NCBI GenBank assembly: GCA_023439125.1
Contig: JAEXOU010000012.1
Span: 1-64,000, forward strand
Length of the DNA stretch: 64,000 nt
Direction of reading: 5' to 3'
Source: Bacillota bacterium
GTDB lineage: Bacteria > Bacillota > Clostridia > Lachnospirales > Lachnospiraceae
Below the pieces are notes generated by a model, which worked only from the letters and a program-made list of their open reading frames with translations, ran no database searches and was not told the DNA's origin. A program made the translations under genes and the position numbers. Numbering within the stretch: position 1 is the stretch's first letter; each line of letters begins with the position of its first letter. Positions 26,738-35,175 of the stretch are shown here, piece by piece.

Positions 26738-28756
26738 TTACTCTTTTTTAGTAGAATCAGTTTCTGAAGTTTCTTGCTTTACTGCTTGTTCTTTCCCTTT
26801 CTCCACTTCACTGTTATCAATGTTACTTCTCTCAGTCTCACTTCGATCAATTGCAGGCTCTGTTTCTTTCGTAGTATCTGGTTCATCGATTACATCTCCA
26901 CGTACTTCATGAAAAATCTTCATGAATTCTTTTCCTGTAATCGTTTCTTTTTCTGTTAAATATACAGCAATACGATCTAAAATTTCACGATTTTCAGATA
27001 ATAATTCCTTAGCACGATCGTAACATTTCTTCAGAATAGCCATAACCTCATCATCAACAGAAGCAGCCGTAGCATCACCACAATTTAGAACAGGTCGTCC
27101 ATCAAGATAACGACTTTCAACTGATTCAAGACCAATTAATCCAAATCGTTCTGACATACCATACTGAGTTACCATTGCTCTTGCAAGTTGAGTTGCTTTC
27201 TCAATATCATTGGAAGCACCAGTTGTTATCGAGTTAAAAACTAATTCTTCAGCTGCACGTCCACCATATAGAGTAACAATTCGAGCAGTCAGTTCCTCTT
27301 TGCTCATCAAGTATTTTTCTTCTTCTGGTACTTGCATTACATATCCAAGAGAACCCATAGTTCTAGGAACAATCGTAATCTTTTGCACTGGCTCTGTATT
27401 CTTTTCCAACGCAGTAACTAAAGCATGACCCACCTCATGATAAGCAACAATTTTCTTCTCTTCTGGCCCAAGAATTCGATCCTTCTTTTCCTTACCAGCA
27501 ATAACAACTTCAACCGACTCAAACAAATCATTCTGTGTTACTACAGTTCTTCCTTCCTTTACGGCTAAAATCGCTGCTTCATTAATCATATTAGCCAAGT
27601 CAGAGCCAACTGCACCACTTGTTGCCATTGCTATCTCTTCAAGATTTACAGAATCGTGCATCAATACATTTTTAGCATGTACTTTCAGTATCTCAACACG
27701 TCCTTTTAAATCAGGCTTATCAACAATAATACGACGGTCAAAACGACCAGGACGAAGCAACGCTTTATCCAAAACTTCAGGTCGGTTTGTTGCAGCTAAA
27801 ATAACAATACCTTTGGAAGTATCAAAACCATCCATTTCGGATAGTAACTGATTCAATGTCTGCTCACGTTCATCATTACCACCGCCACCATAATGTGAAT
27901 CACGACTCTTACCAATTGCATCAATTTCATCAATAAATACGATACATGGTGCTTGATTCTGTGCTTGTTTAAATAAATCACGTACACGAGATGCACCGAC
28001 ACCAACAAACATCTCTACAAAGCCCGAGCCGCTCAAAGAGAAAAATGGTACCTTTGCTTCACCAGCTACTGCTTTCGCAAGTAATGTTTTTCCTGTTCCT
28101 GGAGGTCCAACTAAAAGGGCGCCTTTAGGTAATTTAGCACCAATTCTTGTATACTTTGCTGGATTATGAAGAAAATCAACCAATTCCTTTACAGATTCCT
28201 TTGCTTCTTCTTGCCCAGCTACGTCTTTAAATGTTACGCCAGTTTCTTTTTCAACATAAACTTTGGCATTACTCTTGCCAACGCCCATCATTCCCCCGCT
28301 GTTTTTTGTAAGCATACGGAATAAGAAAAACAAAACACCATAGATAAGCACGAAAGGTAACAAATAAGATAAGATCACATCTAGAATTGTTGTACTTTTG
28401 TCTACTACTACTGGTTCCACTTTAATATGTTTATCAATTAATTTTTCACTAATTTCGACATCATGTAAAAATCCAGTATAGTAAAGCTTCTCAAATTTCG
28501 GTTTTTCTTCATAAGATTTCGTATAAATTAATATTTTATTATTGTCATAATCATACTCAACTCTTGCAACTGTACCAGCATCCACCATCTCTTCGAATTC
28601 ATTGTAAGAAATGTACTCCGTTCTACTTTGCTCTAATTGATTTGACATATACGAGAAAATAAGTAACATAAACAAAGCGGCGATAAGGCTAAATATCCAA
28701 CCCTTCTTACTCGGCCCCGCTTTCTTTTTATCTCCATTATTATTTCTATTATCCAT
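26738..28756 (-). CDS. ftsH: ATP-dependent zinc metalloprotease FtsH
   Basis: A membrane AAA+ protease for quality control. The 672-aa protein has two membrane segments (about residues 20-38 and 118-138) flanking an extracytoplasmic domain, then AAA with Walker A GPPGTGKT, Walker B CIVFIDEIDAIG, the second region of homology RPEVLDKALLRPGRFDR, and the zinc motif HEVGH (most FtsH have HEAGH). The acidic Thr/Glu/Ser-rich tail of about 50 residues is non-conserved. ATG 28756 follows AGGGAGGG. A strong promoter lies 63 bp upstream, and a terminator separates it from uvrC. Confidence 0.96.
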   Translation of the reverse strand: MDNRNNNGDKKKAGPSKKGWIFSLIAALFMLLIFSYMSNQLEQSRTEYISYNEFEEMVDAGTVARVEYDYDNNKILIYTKSYEEKPKFEKLYYTGFLHDVEISEKLIDKHIKVEPVVVDKSTTILDVILSYLLPFVLIYGVLFFLFRMLTKNSGGMMGVGKSNAKVYVEKETGVTFKDVAGQEEAKESVKELVDFLHNPAKYTRIGAKLPKGALLVGPPGTGKTLLAKAVAGEAKVPFFSLSGSGFVEMFVGVGASRVRDLFKQAQNQAPCIVFIDEIDAIGKSRDSHYGGGGNDEREQTLNQLLSEMDGFDTSKGIVILAATNRPEVLDKALLRPGRFDRRIIVDKPDLKGRVEILKVHAKNVLMHDSVNLEEIAMATSGAVGSDLANMINEAAILAVKEGRTVVTQNDLFESVEVVIAGKEKKDRILGPEEKKIVAYHEVGHALVTALEKNTEPVQKITIVPRTMGSLGYVMQVPEEEKYLMSKEELTARIVTLYGGRAAEELVFNSITTGASNDIEKATQLARAMVTQYGMSERFGLIGLESVESRYLDGRPVLNCGDATAASVDDEVMAILKKCYDRAKELLSENREILDRIAVYLTEKETITGKEFMKIFHEVRGDVIDEPDTTKETEPAIDRSETERSNIDNSEVEKGKEQAVKQETSETDSTKKE

Positions 28757-28818
28757 AGGACCCTCCCTAGTTTGATCTTTGTAAAAAACATATACTACCA
28801 AAAACTATAGATAAATTC

Positions 28819-28847
28819 ATTATAATGATACTTAAAATATAAATCAA
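28819..28847 (-). promoter_or_regulatory. ftsH promoter
   Basis: Minus-strand TTGATT (28842-28847) and TATAAT (28819-28824) with a 17-bp spacer. Confidence 0.75.
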
Positions 28848-28940
28848 GCAATTAGTTCTGAATTTTTTGTGTCTTATTAGTTTAAATCTAAAAATAAAAT
28901 AAAAATGTGGTCAGCATTCCAAGTTTTTCCTCTTTTCCAC

Positions 28941-28969
28941 TAGATTTCTCTTCTAATAAGTAGTATAAT
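28941..28969 (+). promoter_or_regulatory. Probable pyrG promoter
   Basis: TATAAT at 28964-28969 with a poor -35 TAGATT (28941-28946) at 17 bp. Predicted transcripts would start near 28976 with a T-rich sequence, about 200 nt before the pyrG ATG. Confidence 0.5.
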
Positions 28970-28990
28970 ATGATTTGTTTTTTTAATACA

Positions 28991-29081
28991 CTAACAATGA
29001 CGTTAGCGTTTAAAATCTTGCAGCTCAACTGCTATAACTATCTCTTAAGAGATTGTCGAACGGATTTTAGATGCTTTTTTT
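28991..29081 (+). terminator. Intrinsic terminator in the pyrG leader (putative attenuator)
   Basis: A small stem CTAAC/GTTAG (28991-29006) overlaps the base of a larger one, AGCGTTTAAAATC (29005-29017) with GATTTTAGATGCT (29063-29075), which encloses GCAG/CTGC and CTCTT/AAGAG hairpins and is followed by six T. A terminator between promoter and pyrG suggests regulated read-through. Confidence 0.55.
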
Positions 29082-29087
29082 ATTTAA

Positions 29088-29130
29088 AATACAGGCCCTA
29101 AGTACTTATATCACTTCGTTCTTGAATAAT
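29088..29130. repeat. Degenerate fragment of the MITE-like repeat
   Basis: AAAATACAGGCCCTAAGTAC followed by ACTTCGTTCTTGAAT-like bases resembles the centre of the long copies in inverted orientation. Short and diverged, so uncertain. Confidence 0.35.
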
Positions 29131-29179
29131 ATATATATTTCATTGCAACCATAATAAAATAATAAGGAGGTAAACGTTA

Positions 29180-30799
29180 ATGAGTGTTAAGTATGTATTT
29201 GTTACAGGTGGTGTTGTATCCGGACTTGGAAAAGGAATAACAGCTGCTTCCCTCGGTCGTCTGCTTAAAGCAAGAGGTTATCATGTTACCATGCAGAAAT
29301 TTGATCCTTATATCAATATTGATCCTGGTACAATGAATCCGATTCAGCATGGCGAGGTCTTTGTAACTGACGATGGGGCTGAAACTGACCTCGATCTAGG
29401 TCATTATGAAAGATTTATTGATGAGAGTTTGACAAAGCAATCCAATGTCACAACTGGTAAAATATATTGGTCCGTTCTCTCAAAAGAACGTCGTGGAGAT
29501 TTTGGTGGTGGAACTGTTCAAGTGATTCCACACATCACAAATGAGATAAAAGGCCGCTTTTATCGTAATGATGGGTGTAGTGATACTCATATTGCAATTA
29601 TTGAAGTTGGAGGAACGGTTGGAGATATTGAAAGTCAGCCTTTTCTTGAATCAATTCGTCAATTTCAGCATGATGTTGGACATGAAAATGCGATCTTGAT
29701 TCATGTTACTCTCATTCCTTATTTAAAAGCTTCTGGTGAAATGAAAACGAAACCAACCCAAGCAAGCGTAAAGGATTTACAAGGTATGGGAATCCAACCT
29801 GATATCATTATGTGTCGTACTGAGCGTCCACTCGAACCTGGAATACGTGAAAAAATTGCGTTATTTTGCAATGTTCCAAGTACTCATGTACTGCAAAACT
29901 TAGATGCTGAAACGTCACTTTATGAAGTGCCATTAATGATGGAGAACGAGCATCTTGCTGATGTTGCTTGTGAGTGTTTACATCTTCCTTGTCCAAAACC
30001 AGACTTAAAGGATTGGGAGGATATGGTTGCCTCATTAAAAAATCCAACACGCGAAGTAACCGTTGCCTTAGTCGGAAAATATACACAGCTCCATGATGCA
30101 TATATCAGTGTTGTTGAATCATTAAAACATGGTGCCGTTGCTCATCATGCCTCGATTCAAATAAAGTGGATCCCATCAGAATCTGTCACCATAGATAATG
30201 TGAGCAGTCTTCTCTCGGATGTTAATGGAATACTTGTACCTGGAGGCTTTGGTGATCGAGGTATCGAAGGAAAAATACTTGCAATTCGTTATGCCCGTGA
30301 AAATAACATACCATTTTTAGGACTTTGTTTGGGAATGCAACTCGCAGTCGTTGAATTTGCACGTAACGTTCTTGGTTTTTCTGATGCTCATAGTGTAGAA
30401 CTTAGTCCAGAAACTACACATCCAATCATACATCTTATGCCAGAGCAAGATGGTATTGAAGATATTGGCGGTACCTTAAGACTTGGATCTTATCCATGTG
30501 TTCTAGATAAAACTAGTAAAGCCTATGAATTATATCAACAAGAGGTAATTCATGAACGTCATCGTCATCGTTATGAAGTAAATAACTATTATCGTGATGA
30601 CTTTATTCGTGCAGGTGTTAAACTTTCGGGACTAAGTCCTGATGGAAGAATTGTTGAAATGATAGAAATTCCAAATCATCCATGGTTTATAGCAACCCAG
30701 GCACATCCTGAATTTAAATCTCGACCGAATCGTCCACATCCGCTATTTCGTGGCTTTGTTGGTGCTGCTCTCGAACAAAAAGCTAGAAATCAGATGTAA
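29180..30799 (+). CDS. pyrG: CTP synthase
   Basis: Makes CTP from UTP and glutamine. The 539-aa protein has the N-terminal synthetase domain (KYVFVTGGVVSGLGKGI at 4-20, IDPGTMNP, DLGHYERFI), then a class I glutamine amidotransferase domain (about 290-535) with the nucleophile in FLGLCLGMQLAV and the His-Glu pair in HPEF. AAGGAGG precedes the ATG. It is the only plus-strand protein gene here and is divergent from ftsH. Its leader contains a terminator, suggesting attenuation. The stop codon directly abuts a fragment of the dispersed repeat. Confidence 0.97.
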   Translation: MSVKYVFVTGGVVSGLGKGITAASLGRLLKARGYHVTMQKFDPYINIDPGTMNPIQHGEVFVTDDGAETDLDLGHYERFIDESLTKQSNVTTGKIYWSVLSKERRGDFGGGTVQVIPHITNEIKGRFYRNDGCSDTHIAIIEVGGTVGDIESQPFLESIRQFQHDVGHENAILIHVTLIPYLKASGEMKTKPTQASVKDLQGMGIQPDIIMCRTERPLEPGIREKIALFCNVPSTHVLQNLDAETSLYEVPLMMENEHLADVACECLHLPCPKPDLKDWEDMVASLKNPTREVTVALVGKYTQLHDAYISVVESLKHGAVAHHASIQIKWIPSESVTIDNVSSLLSDVNGILVPGGFGDRGIEGKILAIRYARENNIPFLGLCLGMQLAVVEFARNVLGFSDAHSVELSPETTHPIIHLMPEQDGIEDIGGTLRLGSYPCVLDKTSKAYELYQQEVIHERHRHRYEVNNYYRDDFIRAGVKLSGLSPDGRIVEMIEIPNHPWFIATQAHPEFKSRPNRPHPLFRGFVGAALEQKARNQM

Positions 30800-30800
30800 T

Positions 30801-30846
30801 TTTGCACAAGGAAATGTTAAGAATATGGGATGAAAAACATAATTTA
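30801..30846. repeat. Single end of the MITE-like repeat abutting pyrG
   Basis: ATTTTGCACAAGGAAATGTT, then ATGGGATGAAAAACATAATT, is the inverted form of the right end of copies A-D. The first base of the match follows the pyrG stop directly. Confidence 0.7.
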
Positions 30847-30851
30847 ATTTA

Positions 30852-30917
30852 TGTAAAAAAGGAGGTGTTTTGAATGTCATTTTCAACTTTCAATGATTCA
30901 TTCAAAACAGCTCCTTT
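30852..30917 (-). terminator. Terminator after lspA
   Basis: AAAGGAG...GTTTTGAATG (30858-30876) pairs with CATTCAAAAC...CTCCTTT (30899-30917). Minus-strand RNA continues into TTTTTTAC, so it terminates lspA, and it may also act on pyrG. Confidence 0.75.
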
Positions 30918-30940
30918 ACTATAAGTAATAATTGAGTTTT

Positions 30941-31381
30941 TTATTTTAGAACAATCTTTATTGCTGTAAATATACTTCCAATAAAGATAAAGAAGTCCGA
31001 GATATTAAAAACTACTTTATCAAAAAAAGAAAAACTAAAATAGTCTACAACATAGCCACGATGAATACGATCATAAACATTGCTAGACGCACCACCTAGC
31101 ATAAAGGAAAGTCCTAGTTTCAACATCTTCTTTCCTTTCTTTGGTGAAGTAAGAAGTAAGGCCATACTTAATAAGCCTAGTAAAACTCCTGAGAATACGA
31201 GTAAAATCTCACGATTTTTTTCTAAAAGGTTTAAGAAAGCTCCTTGATTATGATATTTTGTTACGATTATTTTATCTTTTATTATTTTCTCTTGTTTGCC
31301 CAATTTTTTATTCTTTTCAATATAATTCTTAACGAATAAATCTCCAATAAAAATCGCACTGATAATTACTAAATATACCAT
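30941..31381 (-). CDS. lspA: Lipoprotein signal peptidase (LspA)
   Basis: Membrane aspartyl protease that removes signal peptides from prolipoproteins. The 146-aa protein has four hydrophobic segments and both catalytic aspartates, in GGASSNVYDRIHRGYVVDY (near residue 115) and VFNISDFFIFIG (near 128). It is a little shorter than average, and basic stretches (KKGKKMLK) mark cytoplasmic loops. AAGGAGG precedes ATG. It lies 30 bp after the Maf-like gene and is probably the last gene of a three-gene transcript with two glycosylation-type genes, an unusual location. Confidence 0.88.
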   Translation of the reverse strand: MVYLVIISAIFIGDLFVKNYIEKNKKLGKQEKIIKDKIIVTKYHNQGAFLNLLEKNREILLVFSGVLLGLLSMALLLTSPKKGKKMLKLGLSFMLGGASSNVYDRIHRGYVVDYFSFSFFDKVVFNISDFFIFIGSIFTAIKIVLK

Positions 31382-31411
31382 CTTTCCTCCTTTTCTAGCT
31401 ACATAAGTACA

Positions 31412-32287
31412 CTAATAATTTTCTGGTACCCTCTCATAAGAAGGACGATGAATACAAAGTTTCTCATGAGTTTGAAGCAGTTTTTTTCGTTTATTAAATT
31501 CTAAGCCTTCTGTATCATAGATGATTTTAACATCTGGATGATTAAGTATTATCTCAATATTAGAGAATGCACAGCAAAGCTTTAAGATATTCATATCACC
31601 CTCATATATTTCAAATCTTGCGTCTGGATTGAGGCGGATAAGTTCAATAATATGATAGCCTAATCCAAGACCGTAAATCACGTATGTGCTACTATTCGTG
31701 TTACTCCACGTTCTTGCAAGCAGAAAAGCTTCTTGAGATATTTTATGGTTTGTATGTAGATAGTGTGCTATTCCTTTTCGGTTCTTTGCTAATAAAGTCA
31801 TTAACCCACAGGAAGAACACTCAATACTATAACCATCCCTAATTAGGCCTGCTTTATCAAACTCTTCCTTAAAATCATGTTGGAATAAGTCTTGATTTAC
31901 AATTTTCTTCTGTAGCTTAACGATTTGTTGTTGGTACCTTGACTCCTCAAAATACTGTAATTCTTCCTTATTCATAATGTACTTTTGTACACTACAGATG
32001 AAATTCTCTTGTAACTCAAGCAAATCAGCAAGGAAAATATAGTCTTTCGTTCGTATAGCTTCATTCATCCAATAAACCATGTCCTCTATACTCTCGATGG
32101 AATCTAATTCAAAGTACTCTCGGTTTTTCGTAATAGAATCAGCAATATAAGAAATTTCTTCCGACACATCACTAATTTTTTCAATCGCAGATTCGTAATT
32201 GCCTTCTCTTATATAAATAATTGCTTTCCCTATTCCATTTAGAATTCCAGTATTTTTCTCAAATATAGTACTTATATTGTCGTTCAT
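31412..32287 (-). CDS. Protein with a Maf (DUF115) N-terminal-like fold, no catalytic half
   Basis: A 291-aa cytosolic protein. The N-terminal ~105 residues (ending AIRTKDYIFLADLLELQ) resemble the whole 103-aa protein at 49301 (ending ALEARDEVLLADIINYD). The rest resembles the N-terminal half of motility-associated factor glycosyltransferases: YVIYGLGLGYHIIELI near 220-235, then a FEIYEGD strand and a short-helix series. The central DUF115 domain found in the full Maf at 47426 is missing. CSSCG at about 156-160 is a possible metal site. It overlaps nothing and lies 2 bp after a glycosyltransferase. A helper or noncatalytic role in flagellin glycosylation is inference. Confidence 0.55.
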   Translation of the reverse strand: MNDNISTIFEKNTGILNGIGKAIIYIREGNYESAIEKISDVSEEISYIADSITKNREYFELDSIESIEDMVYWMNEAIRTKDYIFLADLLELQENFICSVQKYIMNKEELQYFEESRYQQQIVKLQKKIVNQDLFQHDFKEEFDKAGLIRDGYSIECSSCGLMTLLAKNRKGIAHYLHTNHKISQEAFLLARTWSNTNSSTYVIYGLGLGYHIIELIRLNPDARFEIYEGDMNILKLCCAFSNIEIILNHPDVKIIYDTEGLEFNKRKKLLQTHEKLCIHRPSYERVPENY

Positions 32288-32289
32288 CC

Positions 32290-33321
32290 TTATCGCCTCT
32301 CATTCTCATTGATCCATGATTCAAATAAGCTTTTATATGCTTTGGACTCCTTGACATTTCCTAATAATGCATAGCAACGACTCAATCCTAGCAGTGGTAT
32401 ATCACCATGATAATGAATATTGAGCTCTGCATCAGTCTCATATGCTGCATTATAAAACCATATACTTGCCTCTTTTGCATCTCCCAACGCTAAATAATAT
32501 TCTCCTAACTCACAACATATTTCAGCAGAAGGTTTTTCGAGTGCCACGTTTTTTAAACACATTTGAAAAAACACATTATAATTCTTTTGAATTCTAGCAG
32601 CACGAGCAACTACGCACTGACATTGCTTTAGTAGCTCTTCATCAAGACTACGGTCCTCAATAATATCAGCATAGTAAGTAAATGCATTCACAAAATCCTG
32701 ATCTGTACCTGCTATAAATAATTCTCTTGCATACATCTTAACTAGTTTAATCGACAAAGTCTCACCACGTTGAATCATATGTTGGAAGATTAAAAAGTCA
32801 CGATTTGCATGATTGCAGAGCGGCTTATGTTGAATTACAATCTCACTATTATATATGACTGGCTCTAAACGAACGGATTCATGTATCTGATCCATCCATG
32901 TAAATTGTCGCAATCTCTTATATAATTTTGGACGATATTCTTGATCATAATTATAGGTGGTATTGAAATCAAGTTGATTTGCATAATACATCTGGACGAT
33001 TTCAATGTCCTCGGTTAAAGCTTTCTTTAATTCTTGAAATTTTAATATGTTCTCTTCATCAATTACCTCATCTGCATCAGCAACATATATGTAGTCCATC
33101 GTTGCTTTGGAAAAGGAGTAATTACGGGCTTTTGAAAAATCATTTACCCATTGAAAATCATAAATTTTATCGGTATACTGTTGTGCTATTATTTTTGTTT
33201 GATCTGTCGACCCAGTATCAACAATAATAATCTCATCTACAATAGGTTTCAGACATTCCAAACAACGTGCTAAAACTAATTCTTCATCTTTAACGATTAG
33301 GCATGCTGATATTGTAATCAT
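32290..33321 (-). CDS. GT2-family glycosyltransferase with C-terminal TPR-like repeats
   Basis: A 343-aa protein. GT-A core: ISACLIVKDEE at 3-13, IIIVDTGSTDQT (about 36-47) and ADADEVID (near 82-89, the DxD metal/nucleotide site), then helical repeats to the C-terminus (CELGEYYLALGDAKEASIWFYNAAYE and a second). It resembles the SunS-like TPR glycosyltransferases common near flagellar and surface genes, and is clearly paralogous to the protein at 40632. The acceptor and donor are unknown. ATG 33321 follows AGGAGG at a long spacing; the outer ATG at 33360 has no ribosome-binding site. Confidence 0.8.
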   Translation of the reverse strand: MITISACLIVKDEELVLARCLECLKPIVDEIIIVDTGSTDQTKIIAQQYTDKIYDFQWVNDFSKARNYSFSKATMDYIYVADADEVIDEENILKFQELKKALTEDIEIVQMYYANQLDFNTTYNYDQEYRPKLYKRLRQFTWMDQIHESVRLEPVIYNSEIVIQHKPLCNHANRDFLIFQHMIQRGETLSIKLVKMYARELFIAGTDQDFVNAFTYYADIIEDRSLDEELLKQCQCVVARAARIQKNYNVFFQMCLKNVALEKPSAEICCELGEYYLALGDAKEASIWFYNAAYETDAELNIHYHGDIPLLGLSRCYALLGNVKESKAYKSLFESWINENERR

Positions 33322-33447
33322 CGGTAATTCTTCCTCCTGCAGTCTATACTTTAAGAACATAATTAATAGTCGACTTTATACAAATATTCTATTTCATTAA
33401 CTATAAAACGTCAAGAAACTTAGCAGGAATTAAAAAACATTTGATTC

Positions 33448-33646
33448 GTCATTTTGCACTTAAGAGACTTCCTAAAAATGGGATAACAAACATAATTTAG
33501 GAGCATACTGTTATGAAGTCGTCGGTACTTTGGGCCTGTATTTTAGGCCCTTATGTACCGTTACGAACTTCATTCAAGCGAAAGCGTGTTGCGTATAAAT
33601 TATGTTTGTCATCCCATACTCATAACTTTTCTTTGTGCAAAATGAC
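33448..33646. repeat. MITE-like palindromic repeat, copy C
   Basis: Ends GTCATTTTGCAC and GTGCAAAATGAC, extended by a base each side (C/G); inner arms GGGATAACAAACATAATTTA and its partner; tip GGGCCTGTATTTTAGGCCC. It lies between the PqqD cassette and the glycosyltransferase at 32290. Confidence 0.88.
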
Positions 33647-33654
33647 GTTAGTAT

Positions 33655-33687
33655 ATTAAAGAAAGCGGCTATCGCACCAGCCGCTTT
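33655..33687 (-). terminator. Terminator of the PqqD cassette
   Basis: AAAGCGGCT-GGTGCGAT-AGCCGCTTT on the minus strand followed by CTTTAATA. The T-tract is also present on the other side, so it can work both ways. Confidence 0.75.
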
Positions 33688-33738
33688 TTCTAGACAAAGT
33701 ATACACTTCGCCTTTCTTCCTTATTAGTCTCATATGTT

Positions 33739-34008
33739 TTATGCATCAATAAATCCAACTTCAACTCCCTTGCTTACAAATGTTCTTAAATCACATCGTA
33801 TGCTGTCCTTATCTGCTTCATACTCTTGAAAAATGCAGTCAACAAGTTCATCCTCCGAATAATCACGCTCGTTTAATAAATGCAGTATAAAAGAACCAAC
33901 GTCATTAAGATCAAGCATTGACTGCACATCTACAACTGCACTTCCAACTGGAATCAAAAAATCCTTACCAGCAATAGAACATAGCTGAAATTCTTTCTTT
34001 AATCGCAT
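33739..34008 (-). CDS. PqqD-like peptide-modification chaperone
   Basis: An 89-aa protein of the PqqD fold (three-stranded sheet plus three helices): FQLCSIAGKDFLIPVGSAVVDVQSMLDLND-type N-terminal strands, then DVGSFILHLLNERDYSEDELVDCI and FVSKGVEVGFID. PqqD proteins bind leader peptides of ribosomally made, post-translationally modified peptides and present them to the modifying enzyme. The Shine-Dalgarno (GAGGAG) overlaps the last codons of the small peptide upstream, and the genes are 2 bp apart. No radical SAM partner, cyclase or peptidase is nearby, so its client enzyme is unclear. Confidence 0.82.
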   Translation of the reverse strand: MRLKKEFQLCSIAGKDFLIPVGSAVVDVQSMLDLNDVGSFILHLLNERDYSEDELVDCIFQEYEADKDSIRCDLRTFVSKGVEVGFIDA

Positions 34009-34010
34009 AA

Positions 34011-34253
34011 TTACTCCTCATCTAAGTAAGTACCATATGAATCTCCATCTTCAATACTCTTCATCCAATATCTTGCATCTTTTCTATTACGTGTCATAAT
34101 AATGGTTTTCGTACCGCCGAGATTATCCACCCCACTGCCCCCAATAATATCAAAGGTAGTAGTTCCATCACAACCATCGATAGATGCAAAAACACTCTCT
34201 AATGAACCATGAGCTGAGTATACAAAATCTGGTGCTGTGTATGCCTTCTTCAT
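34011..34253 (-). CDS. 80-aa peptide with lasso-type leader motif, possible RiPP precursor
   Basis: Small protein beginning MKKAYTAPDF; the YxxP motif at residues 5-8 with a downstream G resembles leader peptides bound by PqqD-like proteins in lasso-peptide systems. A Gly/Thr/Asp-rich middle (CDGTTTFDIIGGSGVDNLGG) and a charged C-terminus ending YGTYLDEE follow. There is one cysteine. It is longer than usual lasso precursors (about 40-50 aa), and no lasso cyclase or leader protease is present. ATG 34253 has AGAGGG 7 nt upstream; a TTG two codons earlier is less likely. It lies between an HprK-like kinase gene and a pqqD-like gene. Confidence 0.6.
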   Translation of the reverse strand: MKKAYTAPDFVYSAHGSLESVFASIDGCDGTTTFDIIGGSGVDNLGGTKTIIMTRNRKDARYWMKSIEDGDSYGTYLDEE

Positions 34254-34276
34254 ATTCAAACCCTCTTTTCAATAAA

Positions 34277-35158
34277 TTAAGATTTCCAATTGACATCGAT
34301 TTCCTGTTTTATTACATCTACAGCCTCTGAATCTGGTAAACACTCCAAAAGATAAATTTGTGGAATTCGCTTTATAATTGCCTCTGTTAATTTCATGCGC
34401 TGTTGTGCTAGTAAGCTATCCCATAATGGAGTAAAACTCCTCGAGAAAAGTTGCTGAAATGCTTCATACATTTTCATTGTTGATACAATATTTCTAGGCC
34501 CTTGTTTTAAAAAAACTAATGCCTCTAATTCTACTTTCTCATTTAGAAATAAACCAGAGGTGCCTGACCATGGTAAACCATATACAAAAATCCCGTCCTC
34601 CAAACATCTACATACGGTAACATCCCCATCCAGTATTGGTGTACCAAATCGTTCTTTCCACCGATTAGTATGTGTAGATTTGCCGGTTTGAGATCTTGCT
34701 GAAAACACAATTCCTTTTCCTTTGTAGATAAGAGAAGCGGAATGAATCGAAATACCATCCATATATAAAGCTCCCAAGAAAAAGGCTTCTCGACAAAATG
34801 CAAAGAGGTATTCTATCAGTTCATCACTTCGCTCCTTTGAAAGATTATGTATTGAACCATTATTAAAATAAAAAGTGGCCTTTGAAAAATTATCTTCATA
34901 AACAATCCATCGAATTAGGTAAATATCTTCTAATGGATAAGAGACATATACTTTATCTTCGAATCGACCGATACAAAATCCTGCAAGCTCAGTCCAATTC
35001 ACCGAGTTAGGAATAATGGGAGAATCAGAGTCATGGACAGACCAGTACAACTGCGCCTCCTCTTGTTCCTTCCATTCATAAGTTTTTAGGTTTTGATGTA
35101 TTAGATTTTGAGCACAATCCAAAACGATAACAATATCTGCAATCTTATATTTTTTCAT
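34277..35158 (-). CDS. HPr-kinase-like P-loop kinase of peptide-modification type
   Basis: A 293-aa protein related to the C-terminal half of HprK. It has ISIHSASLIY (H139), a P-loop ARSQTGKST at about 154-162, LDGDV at 176-180 and PWSGTSGLF, and lacks the HprK N-terminal domain and signature. Such kinases accompany PqqD proteins in paeninodin-type lasso clusters, where they phosphorylate the precursor's C-terminal serine. Here the adjacent genes are a small peptide and a pqqD-like gene, so a kinase for that peptide is inferred. The first ~130 residues are an unassigned domain. GGAG precedes the ATG. Confidence 0.72.
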   Translation of the reverse strand: MKKYKIADIVIVLDCAQNLIHQNLKTYEWKEQEEAQLYWSVHDSDSPIIPNSVNWTELAGFCIGRFEDKVYVSYPLEDIYLIRWIVYEDNFSKATFYFNNGSIHNLSKERSDELIEYLFAFCREAFFLGALYMDGISIHSASLIYKGKGIVFSARSQTGKSTHTNRWKERFGTPILDGDVTVCRCLEDGIFVYGLPWSGTSGLFLNEKVELEALVFLKQGPRNIVSTMKMYEAFQQLFSRSFTPLWDSLLAQQRMKLTEAIIKRIPQIYLLECLPDSEAVDVIKQEIDVNWKS

Positions 35159-35175
35159 CTATAACTCCATTAAAT

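Noticed and set aside
34011..34253. True lasso-peptide cluster
   Set aside because: The YxxP leader and PqqD fit, but there is no asparagine-synthetase-like cyclase or transglutaminase-like peptidase in the window, and the peptide is too long.
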